A program made the position numbers and the translations under genes. Positions 28,165 through 36,367 of a stretch of DNA of 64,000 bases are shown one piece after another. Position 1 is the first letter of the stretch, and each line of letters begins with the position of its first letter. Source of the DNA: Paenibacillus senegalimassiliensis (GTDB lineage: Bacteria > Bacillota > Bacilli > Paenibacillales > Paenibacillaceae); assembly GCF_001486585.1 (NCBI RefSeq), contig NZ_LN909044.1, positions 1 through 64,000 on the forward strand. The letters are read 5' to 3'. Below the pieces are notes generated by a model, which saw nothing but the letters and a program-made list of their open reading frames with translations, did not search any database and was not told the origin of the DNA.

Positions 28165-30464
28165 GAGACAACCGCCTTCCGCACAGGCACCTGCACACCC
28201 GCTTCACCAATTAAGCAGGACTCCCCATACAGCAAAATCTCCACCGTTCCGCCGGATGCCTGAATAGACACTCGCTCCTGATCAACTTCCACAAGCAGCT
28301 TGGTCCCGCGGTAAGTTACCGGGAAGCGATAGCTATTCCAACGTTCGGGAATGCTCGGATTCAGCATAAGCTGATCCCCGTCCGAGCGCATGCCGCCGAA
28401 GCCATACACGATGTTCATCCACGCTGCAGCAATGGAAGTGGTGTGCAGCCCTTCCCGCGTGTTCCGGTTATAGTTATCCAGGTCCAGACGTGTAGCAAAT
28501 TCGAAGAAGCGGTAAGCCTCATCTGATCGTCCAATCTCGGCCGCAAGAATCGAATGGATCGATGGAGACAGAGACGACTCATGAATACAACGCGGCTCAT
28601 AATAATCATAGTTGGCCTGCTTCTCCTGAGCGGTAAATTCGCTGCTATAAAGGAACATGAACATCAGCACATCAGGCTGCTTGATCATGTCATAGCGATA
28701 CAAGCGATCATAGGACCAATGCGAATACAGCGGGAACTGCGTGACCGGAATAGAGTGGATATCCAGATGCGGCAAGTCGAAGAAACCATCATGTTCCTCG
28801 TAGACCCCGGTCTGCTTATCCTGCGGTATTTTCATATGCTGGGCCTTATTGCGCCAGTCCTCCTGTTCTTCCGTGGTCAGTTCCAGACGTGCCGCTAATC
28901 CCCGGTAAGCCTCGCCCGCTTCCGTCTGCATGGCGCTCAGCACCTCCAAAGTGTACTCGAACAGCTTCTTCGCCATAAGATTGATGTAACAGTTATTGTT
29001 GACCATCAATTGGAACTCATCGGGACCCATTACGCCGTAGTAGCCATAAAGCCCCGTTTGCGAGCCCCACTGCCCACGGGTTGCGTAGAAGCGGCTGATC
29101 TGGATTAGCATTTCCGCCCCTTTTTCATACAGAAATGCCGTATCCCCCGTAATTCTCGCATAATGGCGTAATCCGTAAGCCACTGCCGTACCGACATGCA
29201 ATTGCAAGTTGGAATGCTGCCACAGATCACAGCTCTCCGTGCCATCGATGGTCGCAATTGGATAAAACGCCCCTTCACAATCAAGCTCCTTAGCCCGCTT
29301 CAAAGCTTCGGGCAACGATTTGTAACGGAACTCCAACAAGCTTCTCGCCGCCTTCGGATTGTTGAAGATGTAGAACGGCAGGCAGTAGGACTCCGTGTCC
29401 CAGAAGGCCAAACCACGATAAGCCTCCCCGGTCAGCCCCTTCGCTCCAATATTGAACCCGGGGTTGTCCCCATGATAGGTCTGATACAATTGGAAAATGC
29501 AAAAGCGAATCCCCTGCTGATTCTCCGGGTCACCCTCAATGGCAATGTCCGAATCAGCCCATACTTGATCCCAGTAGCTCCGCTGGTCAGCAGCAACTGC
29601 ATCATATCCCCCATGTACAACTGTCCCCGCTAGCTCCATTCCCTGTTGCCAGAGATCATCCGTACTCTTGGAGTGGTCCTTCTCCGCCACATTGACCACA
29701 AGCTTGTCAATTTGGGTGGGCTTGCCTTGCTCCAGGGACAACACCAATTCCCGACCAATGTAGCTCTCGTCCTTCACAAGTTTGCTCTCTACCATTTCGG
29801 TAGCTTCTACATGGAATGCAGAGAACAGCCGATTACCTGTGTTCGCCGTTACGCCAAGCAGCCCGGCAATTTTGCCCGCTCCTTCTCCTTGCTTCTGTAC
29901 TTGCCAATAATGCCGACCTTGGTCCTCATGAAGCACGGCCAAATCCAGCCCTGTACGCACGCTCACCGTGCCTGAAAAATTCAATGGCTCCAGAGTGATG
30001 CGCTGCGCCCCCAGATGGGATACCTTCATACTGACCAGGCGCTCAAACGTCAGCTTCAGGTCCTTCCCACCCGCCGAATGCCAGACAAACTCCCGAGTGT
30101 AAACGCCCGTGCGAAAATCCACTTCCCTGCGGAAGCCGCTGAATTTGCTCTTGGCCAGGTCCAGAGTCTTGCCATCCAGTGTAATCCGTGTATGCAGCCA
30201 ATCTACCGCATTGACCATAAAGCGCAGTGATTTAATAATTCCTTTATAGTGGGCTGTAACCGGGCTCTCCTCGAACAATCCGTTAAAGTAGCTACCCAGC
30301 AGCGTGTCCCCTCCATACCCTTCCTCCGGATAACCTCTAACGCCCATATATTCATTGCCCAAGGAAAAAATCGACTCACTCACCCGGTTGCGTTCCGCAT
30401 CAAAACCTTCCTCCACAACCTTCCAAGGATCGATCTGCAAATATTTATCCGCAATTTTCGGCAT
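28161..30464 (-). CDS. GH65 family phosphorylase, divergent paralogue
   Basis: 767 aa with the same GH65 architecture. The catalytic acid is E483 in a variant context, GPDEFQLMVNNNCYIN, and the phosphate loop reads HESSLSPSIHS. These differences from the downstream GH65 (GPDEYHERVGNN and HGSSLSS) indicate another subfamily and probably another linkage or acceptor. The ATG follows GGAGGAGAGGGTGGAGC. It is the first gene of the GH65-GH65-pgmB operon. No convincing promoter was found upstream in the G/T-biased spacer. Whether it is a phosphorylase or has other activity is inferred from pgmB linkage and the phosphate loop. Confidence 0.87.
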   Translation of the reverse strand: MPKIADKYLQIDPWKVVEEGFDAERNRVSESIFSLGNEYMGVRGYPEEGYGGDTLLGSYFNGLFEESPVTAHYKGIIKSLRFMVNAVDWLHTRITLDGKTLDLAKSKFSGFRREVDFRTGVYTREFVWHSAGGKDLKLTFERLVSMKVSHLGAQRITLEPLNFSGTVSVRTGLDLAVLHEDQGRHYWQVQKQGEGAGKIAGLLGVTANTGNRLFSAFHVEATEMVESKLVKDESYIGRELVLSLEQGKPTQIDKLVVNVAEKDHSKSTDDLWQQGMELAGTVVHGGYDAVAADQRSYWDQVWADSDIAIEGDPENQQGIRFCIFQLYQTYHGDNPGFNIGAKGLTGEAYRGLAFWDTESYCLPFYIFNNPKAARSLLEFRYKSLPEALKRAKELDCEGAFYPIATIDGTESCDLWQHSNLQLHVGTAVAYGLRHYARITGDTAFLYEKGAEMLIQISRFYATRGQWGSQTGLYGYYGVMGPDEFQLMVNNNCYINLMAKKLFEYTLEVLSAMQTEAGEAYRGLAARLELTTEEQEDWRNKAQHMKIPQDKQTGVYEEHDGFFDLPHLDIHSIPVTQFPLYSHWSYDRLYRYDMIKQPDVLMFMFLYSSEFTAQEKQANYDYYEPRCIHESSLSPSIHSILAAEIGRSDEAYRFFEFATRLDLDNYNRNTREGLHTTSIAAAWMNIVYGFGGMRSDGDQLMLNPSIPERWNSYRFPVTYRGTKLLVEVDQERVSIQASGGTVEILLYGESCLIGEAGVQVPVRKAVVS

Positions 30465-30950
30465 GCTCCACCCTCTCCTCCTATTTCATCGCCTGATATT
30501 TGGCCCAGCTTGCTGCAACGTGAAGCCAGTTGGCTAGACACTTGACCTGATGGATGCAGCATGATGGCCACCATCCGGCTGCGCGCTTCGCTTGATGCAT
30601 TTGTGAAGTCTGTCAGCTATTCTCACCGGCAGTACCGCGTATGCTTCATAAGCAAGGCCACTCCCCTCCAGCTTACCGAAACCCCGCACACCGCCAAATG
30701 TCCAGGACTAAGCAGCTTATGTGTAATCATACGGAGTTGCAGTAAACAAGAGTGAGTGTGATTCCAGGTGGGAGGGCTAAGGTGAGGGGGAAAGAAACTA
30801 GTTAAGAAAGACAACTTGACGGAATAGTGCATCGAGTGTGTAGCATAGTAGAACGCACGGGATGCGCGGGGTGCATCGATTACGTAGAATCGGGTGTGGT
30901 GATGTGGGATTGGTGGGGTACGTGAAATACGTAATTATGGATGTGTGGGG

Positions 30951-30977
30951 TGAGTAGGGTGAGTAGGGTGAGTAGAG
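30951..30977. repeat. Three tandem copies of a 9-nt G-rich unit
   Basis: TGAGTAGGG occurs twice in direct succession, followed by a third copy with one change (TGAGTAGAG) and then a degenerate TGACTGGTG. It sits in a G/T-biased segment with further GTGAGTGAGTGAG repeats near 30994-31008. Probably slipped-strand expansion; a protein-binding role cannot be excluded. Confidence 0.7.
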
Positions 30978-31067
30978 TGACTGGTGGATTAGTGGTGAGT
31001 GAGTGAGTGGTTGGTCGATAACTAGCTAATGACATTTGGGAAGATGGCAACCTACTAGCTAAATTAC

Positions 31068-31255
31068 TTATATGGAAAAGCTCCCGCTAATATTGAGCAA
31101 AAGGCCGTTTTCACCCTATTTAGATGGAAAAGCTCCGTCTAATTTTCAGGAAAACCAGAATTTTCTCGATAAAGCGCCCAATTAACTGGAGGATTTCCAT
31201 ATAATCAGTCCGCAGCGGTAATTTTTAGCAAAATAGCTGGAGCATTTCCTGCTAA
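31068..31255. repeat. Array of four 23-nt imperfect palindromes
   Basis: Four 23-nt units start at 31068, 31120, 31182 and 31233 (spacing 52, 62 and 51 nt). All follow the pattern TTAnnTGGA - 5 nt - TCCnnnTAA. The second is almost perfect: TTAGATGGA and TCCGTCTAA form a 9-bp stem with one G-T pair around AAAGC. The others keep the GGA/TCC and TAA/TTA pairs but vary in between. The spacers also share AAAA-rich words such as AGCAAAA and AGGAAAA. The layout suggests a dispersed intergenic repeat family rather than an operator array. Confidence 0.75.
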
Positions 31256-31382
31256 TTTAGATTTGCGAGTATGAGAGTGGATGTGCAACTATGAATGTAA
31301 ATAAAACGGAGTGTAGTAGTGAGTCAGAGCAGAGTGAATGAGTGAGATGGGAAGTGTGAGGAAATAAGAACTAGCACAACGC

Positions 31383-31422
31383 AAAAGCGGGCACCCGCCC
31401 CACTCTGGACGAATCCCCGCTT
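31383..31422 (-). terminator. Possible terminator of the inositol-phosphatase transcript
   Basis: On the minus strand AAGCGGG (31416-31422) pairs with CCCGCTT (31385-31391) and a TTTT tract follows. It is ~200 nt past the stop codon at 31622, which would leave a long 3' untranslated region. Confidence 0.45.
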
Positions 31423-31621
31423 ACCTTGAAGCCTGACTTGTGGTTCCAAAGAGCACTTTACTCTCCGGGCAGCAACACGACTGTTCTTACCACTGCGGCA
31501 CCTTAGCTATACCAAGCACAGGCCCCTTCTCTGACAGACATCAACTTCCAGTACACCTGCGCCCTGCATAGCCCACGCCACAATCCAGCTCCAACTAGTT
31601 ACTAACTAGCAACTAAAGCAA

Positions 31622-32491
31622 TTACAGTCCGGTAGCATCCGCCTTCTGAATGACGTCCAGCAGCTCTTGATGTACATGGCCGTTACTGGCGACCAAGTGG
31701 CGCACTCCCAGGTTGTATGGAGCCCCGGCTGTATCGGTTACGCGGCCACCTGACTCGGCGACGATCAGCGCACCCGCTGCCACGTCCCAAGCGTTCAGGC
31801 CAACCTCGTAGTAACCGCTGAGCCGACCAGCGGCTACATAAGCCAGATGCAACGCAGCCGAACCCGCAGCACGCAAGCTACGTACCTCTCCAGATAGCGC
31901 ATTAAGCCCACGTAAATTGGTTGGCAGTGCAAAATTCCGATCCGGATTGAAGCCTACAGCCACCACACTCTCCGCCAGCACTCCATCGCCCGATACTTTG
32001 GCCCGTTGTCCATGCAGATAAGCGCCTTTGCCCTTCTCTGCTACGAACAATTCATCACGCATCGGATCATAGATAACACCTATAATGACTTCGCCTTTAT
32101 AGGCCAACGCGATCGAGACACAGAAGAACGGAAATCCATGGACGAAATTGGTGGTCCCATCTACCGGGTCAACAATCCATAAATAATCCGATGTACCTGC
32201 CTGGCTCAGTGCTGCAGCCGAAGCGGCTGCTCCCGGAGCTACTCCTTCCTCGCCAAGAATGTCGTGATCCGGAAAATGCGTCAAAATCAACTTGCGGATC
32301 ATCGCCTCAGCGCCCTTATCGACATCAGTGACCAAATCATGGGGGGATTGCTTCGTATTCAGCTCATGAATTCCGCCCAGCCGGCTCTTGATCCATTCCC
32401 CCGCCTTCGAGGCACTATTGATCGCGACGGCTGTGGGGCTCTTGCTGCCTACTACATATGGAACTTTCGGATTCGATTCCAATCGATTCAC
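31622..32491 (-). CDS. Inositol monophosphatase family protein
   Basis: 289 aa. The lithium-sensitive phosphatase signatures are complete: GEEG, the metal-binding WIVDPVDGTTNFVHG near residues 105-119, and the second motif NAWDVAAGALIVAESGG. These enzymes dephosphorylate inositol-1-phosphate, but bacterial relatives also act on fructose-1,6-bisphosphate, PAP or other sugar phosphates, so the substrate is open. The start is the GTG at 32491 with GAGGAAAG at 5 nt. Residues ~82-94 are an Ala/Gly-rich insert (PGAAASAAALSQ) before the metal motif. Monocistronic on the minus strand, downstream of the fabI terminator. Confidence 0.9.
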   Translation of the reverse strand: MNRLESNPKVPYVVGSKSPTAVAINSASKAGEWIKSRLGGIHELNTKQSPHDLVTDVDKGAEAMIRKLILTHFPDHDILGEEGVAPGAAASAAALSQAGTSDYLWIVDPVDGTTNFVHGFPFFCVSIALAYKGEVIIGVIYDPMRDELFVAEKGKGAYLHGQRAKVSGDGVLAESVVAVGFNPDRNFALPTNLRGLNALSGEVRSLRAAGSAALHLAYVAAGRLSGYYEVGLNAWDVAAGALIVAESGGRVTDTAGAPYNLGVRHLVASNGHVHQELLDVIQKADATGL

Positions 32492-32637
32492 TCTACTTTC
32501 CTCGTAAACTGTTAATCTATCCCTTAAACCTTTTGAACAACCCCTTAAAAACTATACGCCGACGCTACTGCAAAGTTGCGAGCCTTCGTCCCGTTCAGAC
32601 CGCATTCGGGCACTGACCCGCTACAATAGTCACGACG

Positions 32638-32687
32638 AACAAAAAGTTCGTGTCCGAAAGCGGGACACCCCCGCCGGAAACGAACTT
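32638..32687 (-). terminator. Terminator of fabI
   Basis: On the minus strand AAGTTCGTTTCCG (32675-32687) pairs with CGGACACGAACTT (32644-32656) with a single mismatch, enclosing a second small hairpin, and TTT follows. It lies ~30 nt after the fabI stop codon. Confidence 0.85.
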
Positions 32688-32715
32688 CTTCTTCATGTTA
32701 AACCATTATCCTCAT

Positions 32716-33486
32716 TTACGCACCGACGATATTGTAGCCGCCATCTACGAAAATCACTTCACCCGTAATGCCACGGGACAGCGGGCTTAGCAAGAACATG
32801 GCGGTGTCGCCTACTTCTGCCGTTTCTGTCGTTCTGCGTAGTGGAGCCTTCTCCTCTACTTGCTTAAGAATCGAGTTAAAATCACTGATTCCCTTCGCTG
32901 CAAGCGTACGGATCGGTCCGGCTGAAACCGCATTGACGCGGATATTTTTGGGACCCAGGTCATTAGCCAGATAACGGACGGAAGCCTCCAAGGCAGCCTT
33001 CGCCACGCCCATCATGTTGTAGTTGCGCATAACGCGCTCTGAACCCATGTAGGTCATGGTCATAATGCTTCCGCCTTCGGTCATCAGCGGTGACAACCGC
33101 TGCGACACCGCCACCAGCGAATAGACGCTGATATCGTTAGCCAGGCCGAAGCCCTCACGAGATGTATCTACGAAATCCCCGGCCAAATCCTCAGCCTTGG
33201 CAAAGGCGATGCTGTGGACCAAACCATGCAATACGCCAAACTCCGTACGCAGCGAATCGGCCAATTGATCAATTTCGCTATCTACCGTTACGTTACAAGG
33301 CAGAACCAGTGAATTCGGCAATGTTTCGGCCAGCTTGCGCACCCGTCCTTCCACGCGTTCACTCTCATATGTAAATGCAAGGCGTGCCCCCTGAGCAGAC
33401 AAGCTCTGAGCAATAGCCCAAGCGATACTGCGGTCATTGGCTACACCCATGACGACAATATTTTTTCCAGCTAACAAATCCCCCAT
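32716..33486 (-). CDS. fabI: Enoyl-[acyl-carrier-protein] reductase (NADH), FabI
   Basis: 256 aa, near the 258 aa of B. subtilis FabI. A divergent short-chain dehydrogenase that carries out the last reduction of each fatty acid elongation cycle and is the target of triclosan-type inhibitors. The nucleotide site starts IVVMGVANDRSIAWAIAQ, and the active site shows the FabI spacing Tyr-x6-Lys in YNMMGVAK. AVSAGPIRTLAAKGI is the substrate-loop region. AAAGGAGG precedes the ATG. It appears to be a single-gene unit ended by a strong terminator. Confidence 0.96.
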   Translation of the reverse strand: MGDLLAGKNIVVMGVANDRSIAWAIAQSLSAQGARLAFTYESERVEGRVRKLAETLPNSLVLPCNVTVDSEIDQLADSLRTEFGVLHGLVHSIAFAKAEDLAGDFVDTSREGFGLANDISVYSLVAVSQRLSPLMTEGGSIMTMTYMGSERVMRNYNMMGVAKAALEASVRYLANDLGPKNIRVNAVSAGPIRTLAAKGISDFNSILKQVEEKAPLRRTTETAEVGDTAMFLLSPLSRGITGEVIFVDGGYNIVGA

Positions 33487-33566
33487 GATAATCCTCCTTT
33501 ATGGTGTAACACATATACATTATAATTGTTCCATTTTGTCCAACTTACCTTATTTCCCTGCAATTT

Positions 33567-34568
33567 TCAAGGGTGAACACGCACGCTGGCTCCATCCAGA
33601 ATATCTACACCGTCCCCGCCGAACTTCTGTAAGTCCTCCATTAACATGAACAAAGCGCTGTCCTTCAGCTTGGCTTCCAGCATCACATCAACTTGAGCGG
33701 TGTGAGGCGCAATGCCACGCAAGAACTCCAGTAAAGGCCCCACGAGAACATAATCAGCGTGTGCCCTTGGGTCACCGGCACTCTTGGGACTGGAGGCGTG
33801 AATCTTTGGAGCGAGCGGTTGATCCGATGGTGAGTCAGCTTGTGCATAGGGCAAAGTCCAGGTTGCCTGAATACGCGGCCAAAGCTCCAGCAAATTCTCG
33901 CCAACGTTATTCACAGCCTGATGATGGATATCCAGTACCATTGGAATGCCAAGGGCCTCGCAAAGCTCCAGCGTCTCCGGAACATTGAAGGTCTTGTCAT
34001 CGTTCTCGAACGTCAAGCGCTGCTTCATATGCTCCGGCAGGGCCGACACGTTCTCACGAAAGCGTGCCCCTGCGGAAGGCTTGTCCCCATAAGCTCCGCC
34101 AACATGAATATTGTTCTTGGCCTGACCGTTCAGTCCCATGGCATCCAGCATAGCCACGTGATGGTTCAGGTCTCGCAGCGAAGAACGAAGCACCTCAGGC
34201 CGGGGCGTGCTCAATACCGTAAAATGATCCGGGTGAAAAGAAACCCGCAGCCTGTGCTTCCTCACGTATTCGCCCACAAGGGCAAATGGCTCCAAGAGCG
34301 CTTTATAAGGGTTCCAATCAGCTAACGCCTCATGCGTCGCCAGCGGGATTAGCTTCGAAGAGAAGCGAAATACACGAATATCATTACCTACGTTATGCCG
34401 TAACAAACGCAGGGTGTTATGTAGATTGTGTTCCGCAATCCATTCAAGTCTGCGCACCGCTGCCTCACGGTCAGCAAGTCCGCTAAATGTCTTGAACGTC
34501 ATCGTCTTGGATGGCGATGCTTCCCCAATTACGGTCGACATAGCTACATAACCAAATCTTACGATCAT
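33567..34568 (-). CDS. uvsE: UV DNA damage endonuclease UvsE
   Basis: 333 aa, a TIM-barrel metal enzyme that nicks DNA 5' to UV photoproducts and other lesions, starting alternative excision repair. The UVDE signature residues are visible: FGYVAMS at the start, RFSSKLIPL, RVSFHPDHFTVL, NIHVGGAYGDK, LTFENDD and PMVLDIHHQAVN, which supply the histidines and acidic residues for the three metal ions. Its ATG overlaps the stop of the upstream small gene by 4 nt (ATGA), so the two are translationally coupled. Confidence 0.94.
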   Translation of the reverse strand: MIVRFGYVAMSTVIGEASPSKTMTFKTFSGLADREAAVRRLEWIAEHNLHNTLRLLRHNVGNDIRVFRFSSKLIPLATHEALADWNPYKALLEPFALVGEYVRKHRLRVSFHPDHFTVLSTPRPEVLRSSLRDLNHHVAMLDAMGLNGQAKNNIHVGGAYGDKPSAGARFRENVSALPEHMKQRLTFENDDKTFNVPETLELCEALGIPMVLDIHHQAVNNVGENLLELWPRIQATWTLPYAQADSPSDQPLAPKIHASSPKSAGDPRAHADYVLVGPLLEFLRGIAPHTAQVDVMLEAKLKDSALFMLMEDLQKFGGDGVDILDGASVRVHP

Positions 34569-34888
34569 GCTCTGGCAGGATCTCCAAAGAACATTTCGTA
34601 GGCCAGAGCCGTCTGCACCGCAGACTCCTCCTCCGTCAATTGACGAATAAGCTCTAGCTCAACCGCTGTAACTTCCTCTCCATTGAAGTTGATTTCAGCG
34701 ACACATGCCGTGATTTTTACGATAGCAACTGCCTTATTGTCAGGAGTGTACGCGATAACCTTTTGTCCCGTTGGAAAAACACGCAGTCCCTCCTTAAGCA
34801 TCTTGCCACGCCCATATTCCAGTAATTCGTAAAGCTCTTGCTCCTTCTTGAACTTACACACCGAGTTGAATTCCGTTTGAAAACCCAT
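34565..34888 (-). CDS. Small conserved-looking protein of unknown function, coupled to uvsE
   Basis: 107 aa beginning MGFQTEFNSVCKFKKEQEL. I do not recognise a characterised domain. It is soluble, with no signal peptide or membrane helix, and has mixed alpha/beta composition with a valine-rich middle (KVIAYTPDNKAVAIVKI). The start is the ATG at 34888: GGAAAGGAAGG precedes it, while the longer frame's TTG at 34909 lies inside that ribosome binding site. It overlaps uvsE by 4 nt and follows ddl after ~50 nt. The tight coupling suggests co-expression with uvsE; any repair role is a guess. Confidence 0.75.
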   Translation of the reverse strand: MGFQTEFNSVCKFKKEQELYELLEYGRGKMLKEGLRVFPTGQKVIAYTPDNKAVAIVKITACVAEINFNGEEVTAVELELIRQLTEEESAVQTALAYEMFFGDPARA

Positions 34889-34935
34889 TCGTCGTACCTT
34901 CCTTTCCAAGCGGTCTGGTCCGGCGGTTATTCCGC

Positions 34936-36033
34936 CTAGTTCACGCCGCTTTCGAATTCGAGATTTTGCCGAGTGGCATGACGTTCCAGAGCCAGCTCAA
35001 TTAGACGATCCAATAATACTTCATAGGCTACCCCGGTTTCTCTCCATAATAAAGGATACATACTAAATGGAGTGAAGCCCGGCATGGTGTTCACTTCGTT
35101 AATCCACACCGTCTGATCAGACTTCAAAACGAAGAAGTCAGCCCGGCACAGGCCGCTGCACGCAACCGCCTTGAACGCTTTGACTGCCAATTCGCCAATC
35201 CGGTCGGCAAGCTCTGTGTCCATTTGCGCAGGAATCAGCATTTGAGATTTACCGTCCAGATATTTGGCCTGATAATCGTAGTATTCACCAGAAGACACAA
35301 TTTCTCCCGGCACGGAAGCCATCGGCTCATCATTCCCGAGCACGCCAACCTCAACCTCGCGGGCATCGACAAATTCCTCAACGATGACCTTGATGTCATA
35401 ACGGAAAGCAAGTGCCACCGAAGCTACCAGCTCATCGCGGGTTCTGGCCTTGGAGATACCAACGCTGGACCCCAAATTAGCCGGCTTGACGAAGCAAGGG
35501 TAGCCCAGATTCTCCTCGATCTCCTGAATCAGTGCATGACTGGAGCGTTCCCATTCCGTAGCGGTGAAATAATTGTATTTGCATTGGGCCAAGCCCGCAT
35601 CGGCAAACAGCTTCTTCATAATTACTTTATCCATCCCTGCCGCGGATGCCAACACACCAGCTCCAACGTAAGGCAGATCGGCCATTTCAAATAATCCCTG
35701 AATCGTGCCATCCTCACCATTCGTACCGTGTAGCAACGGGAAAGCCACATCAATCTTGGATTCACCCGTGGCCAGTTTGGAGAATAACAAGCTCATAGCC
35801 GCCGTAGTATCCCCCGCATCATCCGCCAGCTTAAGTTGAGCAAGCTCAGTGAAAGGGCCTGCCAGTTTGCTGCCTACTTTCCATTTCCCCAACTTGTCGA
35901 TATAGAAAGGTAGCAAGTCGTATTTCGCATAATCAAAGGCTTGTGACACAGCCAGTGCCGTCTGCAGCGATACTTCATGCTCTCCCGATTTACCTCCATA
36001 GATAAGTCCTACGGTCAATTTGTCCTGTCCCAT
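34936..36033 (-). CDS. ddl: D-alanine--D-alanine ligase
   Basis: 365 aa, an ATP-grasp ligase making D-Ala-D-Ala for peptidoglycan. The N-terminal GGKSGEHEVSL is the first D-Ala site. FVKPANLGSSVGISKA is the ATP-binding region, and EVNTMPGFTPFSMYP holds the metal-binding Glu/Asn. The omega-loop reads EYYDYQAKY, with the Tyr typical of D-Ala-D-Ala ligases rather than the D-lactate-forming VanA type, so there is no sign of vancomycin-type specificity. No mur genes are adjacent. First in a likely ddl - small gene - uvsE transcript. A MITE-like element lies ~80 nt upstream. Confidence 0.95.
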   Translation of the reverse strand: MGQDKLTVGLIYGGKSGEHEVSLQTALAVSQAFDYAKYDLLPFYIDKLGKWKVGSKLAGPFTELAQLKLADDAGDTTAAMSLLFSKLATGESKIDVAFPLLHGTNGEDGTIQGLFEMADLPYVGAGVLASAAGMDKVIMKKLFADAGLAQCKYNYFTATEWERSSHALIQEIEENLGYPCFVKPANLGSSVGISKARTRDELVASVALAFRYDIKVIVEEFVDAREVEVGVLGNDEPMASVPGEIVSSGEYYDYQAKYLDGKSQMLIPAQMDTELADRIGELAVKAFKAVACSGLCRADFFVLKSDQTVWINEVNTMPGFTPFSMYPLLWRETGVAYEVLLDRLIELALERHATRQNLEFESGVN

Positions 36034-36367
36034 GAGTAACCTCTTTTCATTTATTGTACAGTTGCTCTCTTATGCTGAAAGTACAGTTTCAGGATTTTAA
36101 TCGAAATAAGAGTTCAAAAAGTCAGGTTTTCAGCACCAAAGTGTATGCTTCCGATGTGCGTTTTTTCAAAACGCTTGAGTTGGATAAAGCTAGGGACGTA
36201 ATAAGCGGAGAAAACGACTTCGAAGCATGGGTACGTGAGCATCTGAAATGTTTCTGAAGGAAACATACTACGGAAGCCTACGCTAGGCCCGGCTGAATTC
36301 AAGACTCGACGCCGAGTTCACTTCTGCGATCCGCTTCGTGATCAAAAGATGACTTTTTGAACAACCT
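36034..36367. other. Spacer upstream of ddl occupied by a repeat element
   Basis: Nearly the entire spacer is the inverted-repeat element at 36112-36362. The remaining ~80 nt before ddl should hold its promoter, but no good hexamer pair is evident. A 67-codon frame (36054-36257, plus strand) begins outside the element and ends inside it; it lacks a ribosome binding site and is probably not a gene. Confidence 0.55.
36112..36362. repeat. MITE-like element with 13-bp terminal inverted repeats
   Basis: A 251-bp segment bounded by perfect 13-bp inverted repeats: GTTCAAAAAGTCA (36112-36124) and TGACTTTTTGAAC (36350-36362). Imperfect complementarity continues just outside as AGA and AACCTCT. The interior has no transposase and no convincing gene. 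A second stretch resembling the right end (TTTTGAACAACC plus flanking bases) occurs at 32531-32542. I recall similar GTTCAAAAAGT...ACTTTTTGAAC spacers in other Paenibacillus genomes, which I cannot verify here. A clear target-site duplication is not visible. Confidence 0.65.

Larger units (their letters stand above)
30465..31621. other. 1.15-kb gene-free spacer with repeats
   Basis: I see no gene with a ribosome binding site on either strand. From ~30770 to 31020 the plus strand is strikingly G/T-rich and contains a tandem repeat (30951-30977). 31068-31255 holds four related palindromes. 31385-31422 has a hairpin that may terminate the inositol-phosphatase transcript. The upstream edge (30465-30600) should contain the GH65 operon promoter, but I could not identify it. 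The GH65 genes (minus) and the inositol-phosphatase gene (minus) flank it, so it is not a divergent control region. Confidence 0.6.

Noticed and set aside
30465..31621. Structured RNA gene (SRP RNA, 6S, tmRNA or tRNA) in the large spacer
   Set aside because: I compared both strands with the conserved parts of these RNAs as I remember them and saw no match.
34936..36033. VanA-type D-Ala-D-Lac ligase
   Set aside because: The omega-loop carries Tyr (EYYDYQAKY), typical of ordinary D-Ala-D-Ala ligases, and there are no vanH/vanX neighbours.
36054..36257. 67-codon plus-strand frame next to ddl
   Set aside because: It straddles the left end of the inverted-repeat element, lacks a ribosome binding site and resembles no protein.
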